From Serendipita indica DSM 11827 (lineage: Eukaryota; Basidiomycota; Agaricomycetes; Sebacinales; Serendipitaceae), in NCBI GenBank assembly GCA_910890315.1, contig CAJVGD010000005.1, forward strand, positions 310,001 through 374,000: a stretch of 64,000 nt of DNA, read 5' to 3'. Under the pieces are notes generated by a model that had not been told where the DNA came from, ran no database searches, and saw only the letters and a list, made by a program, of their open reading frames with translations. Positions 56,448 through 64,000 of this stretch are shown one piece after another (position 1 is the first letter of the stretch; each line of letters opens with the position of its first letter). A program made the position numbers and the translations under genes.

Positions 56448-58193
56448 GGACGGGGTCGTCGTGGCAGGGGACAAGGCATGGACGGGGGCTCATTCGCCAC
56501 TACTGCTGCTGTCAACGACGACGAATATTACATGATTTTTGTCGATATTTTTTTTTCAGATTTCAAACAGACGGCGAGCACGCCAAAGGGGCTGGCTAGC
56601 GACTTCACCGGTTGGCCGCTTACTCCGAGTATCCATAAACGACGAGGCCACGCGAGAGACGGGGAAGAATTGCTGTAAAAATCGTATTCAACATGATAAA
56701 CCACAGTATCGGGCGATTTGCAGCAAAATCGACAAATGGCAAAGCCCGGTCGGCAAGGAAAACGTAGGGCTTGTGAGCGGTACAGCCTACTGAGCAGCCA
56801 AGAAAAGTGCATTAAAGTGCATGGAAAAAGACGCTCAATAGAGCTCAGCAAGCCTCTTCAGTGAGTCGCCACGGGCCTCGTGTAGACCACACGCTGGATG
56901 AGCGTCACTGACGCTTTGGAGCTGCCCACGACTGTAGACGACGTACGAAAGAGCAAAAACCAGGAAATACAGCTAGTTCAAACTCTGAAGAACTCTGTCG
57001 CTCTTGCACATCCCGCCAGCGTTGAGCCGGGACCTGTACGGAAACTCGGAGGTCAGCCGTGGCCACAGCTCCGGACATGGACTCAAAGCCCCAACGACAC
57101 GGCACGCGAGACGGATTCAAATCGAAGCTTTGCAGGGTAAAGAAAATTTGGATGAAAAGAAAATAATCCGAAGAGGCCAGCTGCGGGCCAGACACCGCAT
57201 CCCGGCGATTGCGACGATCAGCTGCTAAGCCAGGTTCAAAGTCTAATGGGTAAGCCGCCCTGTAAATACCGAGTGGCGGCGTCCAGTGCTCACAAATCCA
57301 TCTTTCTTTCCGCCACCACCACCCAAAGACCAGAGTCTGATAGTGGGCGTGGCTATAGCCCGTTTCTCGCTCTTTGCTCCTTTCCGGATCTACGACATCT
57401 TACGACGCGTGAGTCACGCCACGACCAGCGGGTATATATAATAAGTTAGTACCTCCTAGCCACCCCCTCGCCCCTTCTTTGCCCCACAGGACAAGAGTTG
57501 TACACTTTATACTACCCGCCGAGCAGCGCGTTTGCCTCTAGTTTGCCCTACACTGTCCGTCGCTCTTCCCTTGGAGCGTGCGCGTCTGCCACTCACGTGC
57601 TCGTGCACTCCTCTCCCTCCCTGGCACTTTCAAATCGACCATGCGACTGACTGTCCACATAGACTTCCTCTTCGGGCGCCCCCATAATCTCAAGTGACCA
57701 CTGCGCTCCCTCCTCTGCTTCGCCGCGACACAACGACGCGCTGTCACGCGTCAAGTTTATCTGCATTTCACTTGGTACATCTCGTAAGTTGTATTCAAAT
57801 TTTATTCCATTTATTCTCCCCCGCCCCTCTGCAATCGCCGGGTGGCTCCGGCCAGTCGCGCCTTTTTGCTTTGTTGTGCCGTCCAGTAGTCCCATTCTCT
57901 CTCCCTTCCACTCCCTTTGCTTTTATCCTTGGACTGCTGTCTGACGCGGCATCACTGTCGTCTTTTGTCTCCAGACGACGCATCAACCGTCTTCGCCACC
58001 TAGGTCGGCGACGCCTGCACGTCTACAGCTGGCGCAGTACCAGCAGCAGCATCCGCTGTCCACTCACACTAGAGATCTAGTCTCTTCGAACAGTCCTCAC
58101 GAGATCAGTGCGTACGCTTTCGTCCGCCGCTCACCAACAATACCTTTCACAAGACTGACAGTTATTTTTTTTCTTTTGGTGTCTACAGCGACA
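56448..58193. promoter_or_regulatory. long divergent promoter and spliced leader of the 58194 gene
   Basis: A 1.7 kb region between divergent genes. On the plus strand TATATATAATA at 57433-57443 is followed by a very pyrimidine-rich leader from about 57465. GTAAGT at 57784 and TCTCCAG ending at 57974 could bound a leader intron of about 190 nt. A second leader intron probably ends at TCTACAG (58187), 6 nt before the ATG, with a GTGCGT donor near 58109. Short open frames here look spurious. Confidence 0.5.
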
Positions 58194-59639
58194 ATGTCCA
58201 TCTTAATGCCCACCATGCATTCTATGTCCCAATTTGATCCGTTCAATGCGCAAGCCTATCCTACCACACTGTTCGACGCGCAAGAGCACTATTTCCCGCA
58301 TGCTGCCTACTCTCCCACTGGCTATGCGACGACGCACCAATTCCCCGTGGACCCAAGGTGGTTTGGACCATCACTCTCTGGCCACGCAAGCGGAGCACCG
58401 CTTCAACTCTCCTCCCTGTCGCTTTCGGATATCAGCCCCCCGCACTCCCAAACTGACGTGCTCGCTCTGAGCCCGTCCTCTACGATCGCTCCCATTCCTC
58501 TTTCTGGCTCACGCAACCGTTCTCGGTCCATGTCCAACCGCCCACGCTCCTTCAATCCGGCTACGAGACTCCAACGACAAACCATCACGCCCGCCACTCG
58601 CGCAGGCCCGACAATGACCAATCATCACCATCAACGTATTGCAAGACGGTCTACTGTATCCTCCTCGCCGTCTGCGGCCCATCTTCAGTCGCCGTCCGCA
58701 CTGGCTCCCCCGCCACCATACGCACCGTCACCTACCGTGGAGTCGCCCGAGGACGGCCACGAAACGCGTGCCACCAAGCGTCGACGCACCAACGACCACG
58801 ACTCATCTCACCTGCAGACGTTTACTGTCGTCCCAGAACCGCCACTGCTTCTGACTCAAGTCCAACCGCCGCACCTGGCGCAACTCCAGGCACATAGCTT
58901 CTCGCCCGCACCAACTTGGGCCGGCCCTTCAAACGCGGACCACATTTCCCACAGTGTCGGACACGACCAGCATGCGTTTGCTCAATGGCCCGTCGTCCAA
59001 ATGGCCTATTATCACACAGACGCCAGCGACCAGCGGCTTGTAGAGCATCACCACTCTATGGGGCAGAGCAGCGCTCCCCCGACGGCCATGATGGCGTATG
59101 CCAGTCCGACATCTGCGACTGCCTCGGAATTCTTTGTGCCCCAACGCTCGCCAGAACTCGAGACCCCCACCACGGCCATCTCGACTACACACGGACTCGT
59201 CCGCAAATTTGAGCGCGAGTCGCCTAGGCTCGAGGAAGACTCTCCTGCTGTCCCAGTCGAACATGGTCCCACTGAGTTTCCTCCTCGGCCATATCCAGGA
59301 GGTGCAGAAGCCAAGTCTCCATGGACCTATGTCAAGCCTGTCGGCAAGATCTACGGAAGTCGTCTCGAACAGGTTTGTCAATTAGGCTGTTATTCCTCTG
59401 TCGCTAACGTGTTCCCTGTGTAGATGCCAGCCATTGAAAGTCGCTTGGCTAAGCTTGAGGATCAACTGGATCGCTACCTCGACATCCGTTCTGCGCAGGC
59501 CTTGAGGAATTCACAGCTACCTGGCGTTGACTTTGCCCCCGCCATGGAATTCAAATCGCTTGGTCCGTGCCGCATGTTTGGAGGTCGTATCTGGCCTACT
59601 GCATTGGCTCGTCGTGTCCGACGCACACCCAGGGAGTAG
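58194..59639 (+). CDS. disordered Ser/Pro/His-rich protein, possible regulator
   Basis: Exons 58194-59372 and 59424-59639 give 464 residues. No known domain is visible. The protein is almost wholly low-complexity: Ser, Pro, His, Gln and Thr runs, a basic SGSRNRSRSMSNRPRS stretch, a KRRRTNDHDS motif that could be a nuclear signal, and a C-terminal block SPWTYVKPVGKIYGSRLEQMPAIESRLAKLEDQLDRYLDIRSAQ. The heptad-like IESRLAKLEDQLDRYLDI could form a short coiled coil. A second intron at about 59555-59631 (GTCCGT..CCCAG) is possible and would change the last 28 residues. The long, spliced leader and strong TATA box suggest a regulated gene. A nuclear regulatory role is inference from composition. 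Confidence 0.7.
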
Positions 59640-61024
59640 CAGGCGACTAAAAATCGTCTCTTCCCACCACGCTCCTTTTATGAACTCTAACGATACCCGA
59701 ACATTCACGCCTTGCGACGCTCTGGCTTGAAGCCTCTTCGTTTTCACCACTTGTAACATTGGTTCCTACGTTGTTGCCGTTTTTTACTCGCATCCACCGC
59801 TTTTTACACACTCGACCACTTCCCCATGTCTCCATCATGAACTCTCACAAAGACGATCCAAGATTGTCATCCTTCTCCATCACTCACGACCGCCATGCGA
59901 TCCCAGTCACTCGTTACTCAATGTCTTCTTGTCTTCATTCGATTGTGTAAACTCCCAAGAGGATAGAATTTCATCTTTTCATGGACGAGCCTGCCCACAG
60001 GCCAGACCTAAGACTTTCATCACATCTGGTCTTGTAACGAGGTACAGATATGCGTCCAAATTGCATAAACAGTCCGATCAAATGCAGGAAAATTTATCTC
60101 AAGAGTGTGCCAATCTCACTCCTAAAGACACTGATGCCTTTCACAATCCTGGCACACCTCTCGTTACCTCAGAGAGCTGTGGCACTTGCAACTAGCTCTA
60201 GTTGTTAATTGTCAAAGTAATTTTCTGACCTTTTCAATAGTCGTTTCTCGTCCATTTATTCCCATAAAATCCTCCAGAATACTCCATGATGCTCTGAGAC
60301 CATTTCTTGATGTCTCTGCCTTGGCTATGAATAAGGTGGCAGGTGGTGACAACACTACCTGCCTCCAGTAACGAAAAGCTTCACTTCCGGCTTAATATCT
60401 CAAAAAGAAGCGTAGTATTGTAATGAACCGTGATGCATCTTTGCAGCTTTGCACTGTTGACAGTGTACGGGATTTAGATGACTCAGGTGCGGATTCATGT
60501 TATCTACATTTGGTGAACAGCATAAGGTCGCAACATTACACTCGAGGCTGATGAAGAATTTGATGATATACTCCTGTTGAAAATGTTGATTCAGTGCTCT
60601 AGCTCGATACACCACTGCAATAACTCTAACGACGGGTGGGCATACCGATGAGCTGGCTACCAATGGAGAGCTTGATCAAATTATAGTGCCGAGTAAATGT
60701 TTGGGAGTACGATGGCTACGAAGACACTCAGTAGCCACAAGGGAACTTGGTATTGCATTAAATTTGTGAGAATTAGCTGCTAGCATTAGTGGCAGCTTTG
60801 CATCCTAGAACTGACTATGAAGTTGCAGATTGTTTAATATGCATTATCCTACTCAATCCTCATCACACACATTGAAAAGGTAGTAAGAAAAGAAATAAAT
60901 GGCAGATACAGTATCTACGAGTCTAACTTCCAGTCTTGTAGCAACAGATGTCTAACATGTAAAGCAGTGGACAGAATTTAGTGTATGAAAATTAAGCGGC
61001 TCAGGCGCGAATTCAAGCTGTCTA

Positions 61025-61106
61025 CTTTCGGTAATGCTTTTTTTTACTCGTCCTCTGGCTTTACTGTACAAAGTCTCTCTGTATTGTATTGTTTATTGTA
61101 CAAATA
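61025..61106 (+). repeat. dispersed AT-rich repeat, copy 1
   Basis: A block starting CTTTCGGTAATGC and containing TTTACTCGTCCTCTGGCT and TGTATTGTTTATTGTACAAAT. Related copies are at 61508-61588 (same orientation) and 62379-62463 (inverted). Confidence 0.75.
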
Positions 61107-61507
61107 CAATCTATCTATCTTGACGACTGGCATCTACAAGTCTGTGTCAGTGTCGACGTCTTTAAATCTTATAGTATTAAGTGAGAATGTGGGGAGAATA
61201 GTTCAACGTGGTACGCAATTGAATCGGTGATACTTTACTGCGCGTGAGGAGTGATCGGTAAGTCACGAGCTGCTGAAAGACTATCTGCCTTCGTAGTCAG
61301 CCATGCACCCTAGGATACTCGCCTGGCACCATAATTTGATCAGCATCTCAATTGGTAGCCAGAGAAATTGCCCACTCACTCATGGCTATAGTATTCCATT
61401 GAATCCCTCATCAGCCTCGAGTTCGACGCTTGCAGCCACCTTTAGCTGTTCATTAGACGGCCTCATGTCTTCTATTTTTGTGCTAGAGCACTGAAGCAAC
61501 AATTCCA

Positions 61508-61588
61508 ACATTTTGCTTTCCTTTACTCGTCCTCTGGCTCCACTGTAATGAATATCTCAATACTGTATTGTTTATTGTACAAATATCA
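61508..61588 (+). repeat. dispersed AT-rich repeat, copy 2
   Basis: It shares TTTACTCGTCCTCTGGCT and CTGTATTGTTTATTGTACAAAT with copy 1 in the same orientation, with a diverged centre. It is directly preceded (61485-61510) by a 26 bp block found again, identical, at 62751-62776. Confidence 0.75.
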
Positions 61589-62378
61589 TTTTTTAGTGAC
61601 TGGTAACTTCAGTCTTTTGTTAGTATCGAGACCTTTATACTGTAATATACTGTGTGGAAGCTAGGAAAGAGTTAGCTCACTGATACGTAGTAGATTAGTT
61701 GGTAAGGCTACAAGACTAATGAATGGCTTCAGGGGCTATACTAGTGATACTAAGACGTTGATACTGACAAGAGATCGCAACTGTCAGTATCCAAAAGGAT
61801 GCCGTTTGTATAGTAAGTAATACAGTATTAAAATACCGTCTATATTTCCGGGAGTATGGCGACCCCCATTGCTGTTCACCGCATCTGGCACATATTTACC
61901 ATGTATTGCTCATTCTACAACAGTGAATTCTTTTGGGTTATTGTGTGTGCAAACATAAGTGCGTTCTGCACCTTGGGACTTGGACGGGAGAGGTGCGGAT
62001 TCACGAACTTGTTCTTGGTCTGTTGTATCTGGTCAAGCGATGGAGATGAAGATGCACCCCGTAACTCTTCCGTATCTCATGGCTTCATAATGATTCTCGA
62101 ACTATGAAATAACCATATGGTGGGATGAATGCTGAGAGATTGCGAACTACACTGACATTCGACTGCCAATAGAGGTGACGTTGCTACGGTATTAAGCAAG
62201 CATCCTAAATGTACGACGGACACTGAACGTCAGTATCGACGCTTCTGTTTGTCACTGTAGTAGGAGAGTTCTGTCGAATACCTCGTATTGGTGCGCAATA
62301 GAATTGGTGACAGCTTGCCGTGATCGCTAAATCATGAGCTACTTGAAGGACAACCCGCGTGCCAACCAAGATGATGAT

Positions 62379-62463
62379 ATTTGCACAATAAACAATACAA
62401 TCTCGAGAGACGCGATACAGTTTACTAAAGCCCAAGGACGAGTAAAGAAAACATTACCGAAAG
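62379..62463 (-). repeat. dispersed AT-rich repeat, inverted copy 3
   Basis: The reverse complement reads CTTTCGGTAATG, TTTACTCGTCC and ATTGTATTGTTTATTGTGC, matching copy 1 across about 85 bp. With copy 1 it forms an inverted pair about 1.3 kb apart, which could mark the ends of a small non-autonomous element. Confidence 0.7.
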
Positions 62464-63043
62464 TAAAATGTGAATCCGCATCTGAGCTGTCTAATTTCCG
62501 TACACACTCTCTCTACTCGTACTGTGAATCGCATTGTATTGTATTGATTGAGACCTAGGGAAGAGTTGACTCCGTGGTACACAATTGTTGGTATTTTCCT
62601 GTAACGCGCTATGTTCTAGGATATTCACTTGTATTATGCTGTATGAGATTTGGGTAGTATAATTGTTGCAGTGATGCTGACAAAGGCTTGAAGTAGTGGG
62701 GGAGATCATGACTCAAAGAAACAAATATGTACAAATATATCGACCTATCTAGAGCACTGAAGCAACAATTCCAACAGTAATAGCGAATAGACAAACAATA
62801 AATTGTCGACGCTTGCGGCCCCTTTTGCTGTTCCAACGGACATAACCAATGTACTGGATTTAGACGACTCAGGTGAAATATCTTTGGAATAATATTTGTT
62901 GTTCTAGAAGAATAATAGCCTCGAGCTAGCAACACAAAGCCTCAGCTTATCACTGCATACAGAGCATATACAAGTCGAATCCTTTAATAGTATGACTGCC
63001 CACTTTTGCAATCAATGATAGCAGGTGTGTTAGGAACTTCTTG

Positions 63044-64000
63044 TCACGTCGCCGCAGTGCTCCGTCCTGGCCGAACAATTTTCAGGTTATCAGCGACGAC
63101 TTGTGCTGCTGTTTGTTGCTTTCTTTGTAGTGCTGGCTCTATTTCTGGATCTGCCCACATTTGGAGGGCCTTGATGGAACCTGATGACAAATTAAAACGT
63201 GCCCCCAGGTCATCGAAACAATGGCCCTACCCCATTCAATAATCTTTTTTTCGAGCCAAACATTCCTCACGGGCTTACTAAGGAAGTCATTGCATCCAGC
63301 CGCGAGGGCTGTGACACGATCTTGTGTCGAGGCTTGCGCAGTTAGCGCCACAATAATGACCGATGAGTGAAATGGTGTGGATGGATGTAGTGAGTCACTT
63401 GATACGGATGAGGTCGGTGTCTGTATGCCCTCTGGTACCGTGCCAAAAGAAGAAAGTCCTCGATATCGAGCTGCTTCTAGTTCCCGTATCTTTTTAGTTG
63501 CCTCAATGCCGTCCATAACTGGCATTTGTATGTCCATCTGAAGAAATTACGCTCCAAATACTGCCAAATAAGACCACACCTACCAGAACCAAGTGATAGC
63601 TGCCTTGCTTCCACATGTCAACGGCCTCTTGTCCATTGCACGCCATCCCATATGATATTTTGTTTTTCTGCATAAATCCCGATAAAAAGTTCGCTGTATG
63701 GGATTGTCTGTTGCAGCATCAATATCTGGACATGTCTTATAGGATATATACTCACCTTCTACAATTAGTACATTGATTGGTGGGACAACTGCATCCTTTA
63801 GTTCCTTGGCCTTTGCACCAACGATCGATGCTCTCGGTGCCTTTGGGGCAGCGGAGGGTGGTCCCTGTTCAAATACCAAGTTTGGACCTTGGTCGGTGTC
63901 ACCGTCAGGGATTGGAACTTTTGATGTTGCTGGTATGGATGTGCTAGGTATTTCAGTTGTCTGTGATGAAGATGCCCGCTGAATAGCCACGTCGTGTGCA
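63044..64000 (-). CDS. SSK1: SSK1-type response regulator, 3' part (runs off the window)
   Basis: Minus-strand exons: 63756-64000 (continues beyond the window), 63584-63707, 63231-63537 and 63044-63180. The visible protein has a Pro/Ala/Ser-rich linker, then the receiver domain: [63 protein letters not shown] (phospho-acceptor Asp in LMDIQMP), an SSK1-like Ser/Thr insert, [32 protein letters not shown] (conserved Lys), then [25 protein letters not shown]1 receives phosphate from the YPD1 phosphorelay and drives the HOG MAP-kinase stress pathway in the cytoplasm. Exon 63584-63707 does not keep frame: DNPI is read in one frame and SGFMQKN in another, one base short at a T-run near 63690. The 5' end is outside the window. 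Confidence 0.85.

Larger units (their letters stand above)
59640..63043. other. AT-rich, repeat-laden gene-free interval
   Basis: About 3.4 kb with no supported gene. Base composition drops to AT-rich compared with the flanking genes, and short repeated blocks recur in both orientations (listed separately). No reverse transcriptase, transposase or integrase motif is visible in any frame. It looks like accumulated small non-autonomous elements or degraded repeat DNA. Confidence 0.6.

Noticed and set aside
59640-63043. Retroelement or DNA transposon in the AT-rich interval
   Set aside because: No reverse transcriptase, integrase or transposase motifs and no long terminal repeats that I can pair. 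Only short repeated blocks are supported.

Overview
This window looks like nuclear DNA of a filamentous basidiomycete, most likely an Agaricomycete. A Ceratobasidiaceae/Rhizoctonia-type genome is my guess from gene-family flavour, not something proven here. The evidence is dense genes split by many 45-55 nt introns, fungal housekeeping proteins (RIC8, MED13, eIF2B-delta, SDA1, proteasome alpha, PSF3, SSK1), WSC-domain wall proteins, and single-pass membrane proteins with long disordered tails. No rRNA, tRNA or CRISPR was seen. I built exon models by hand from splice signals, reading-frame closure and comparison among paralogues in the window. Exon coordinates are given in the entries.

Left end (1-3.8 kb): an unrecognised multi-exon gene on the minus strand (about 231-2106), then gene-poor DNA with a 107-118 bp tandem repeat.

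Cell-surface cluster (3.8-27.5 kb): two paralogous families alternate. Family A encodes single-pass membrane proteins with a signal peptide, an ectodomain of about 250-280 residues, one TM helix and a disordered tail ending in a conserved motif. It has three whole copies (4966-6953, 12142-14077, 23058-24751) and a 5'-truncated relic (3825-4397). Family B encodes secreted proteins with 2-4 WSC domains followed by a Thr-rich mucin-like C-terminus. It has three copies (7736-11644, 18936-20755, and 24912-27525 on the minus strand). Between them lie an MFS monocarboxylate-type transporter, another TM protein with a carbohydrate-binding-like ectodomain, and an SH3 protein. This is the accessory, lineage-expanding part of the window and the best candidate for an undescribed system, possibly wall sensing or surface display.

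Housekeeping block (27.7-59.6 kb): RIC8, an unknown small protein, a coilin-like protein, MED13, eIF2B-delta, SDA1, proteasome alpha-1, an F-box-like protein, a DUF2433 phosphoesterase-like/RRM protein, a SHG1-domain protein, a BIG1/VOA1-like V-ATPase assembly factor, a sterol-ester lipase, a YEA4-type nucleotide-sugar transporter, GINS subunit PSF3, a NIPA-type Mg transporter and a disordered possible regulator. Several pairs are divergent with tiny gaps of 44-214 bp.

Right end (59.6-64 kb): about 3.4 kb of AT-rich repeat-laden DNA without genes, then the 3' part of an SSK1-type response regulator running off the window.

Main oddities: an ATG split by an intron in the proteasome gene, five probable GC-AG introns, frame breaks in one WSC gene and in the SSK1 receiver domain, and WSC modules bounded by phase-1 introns.
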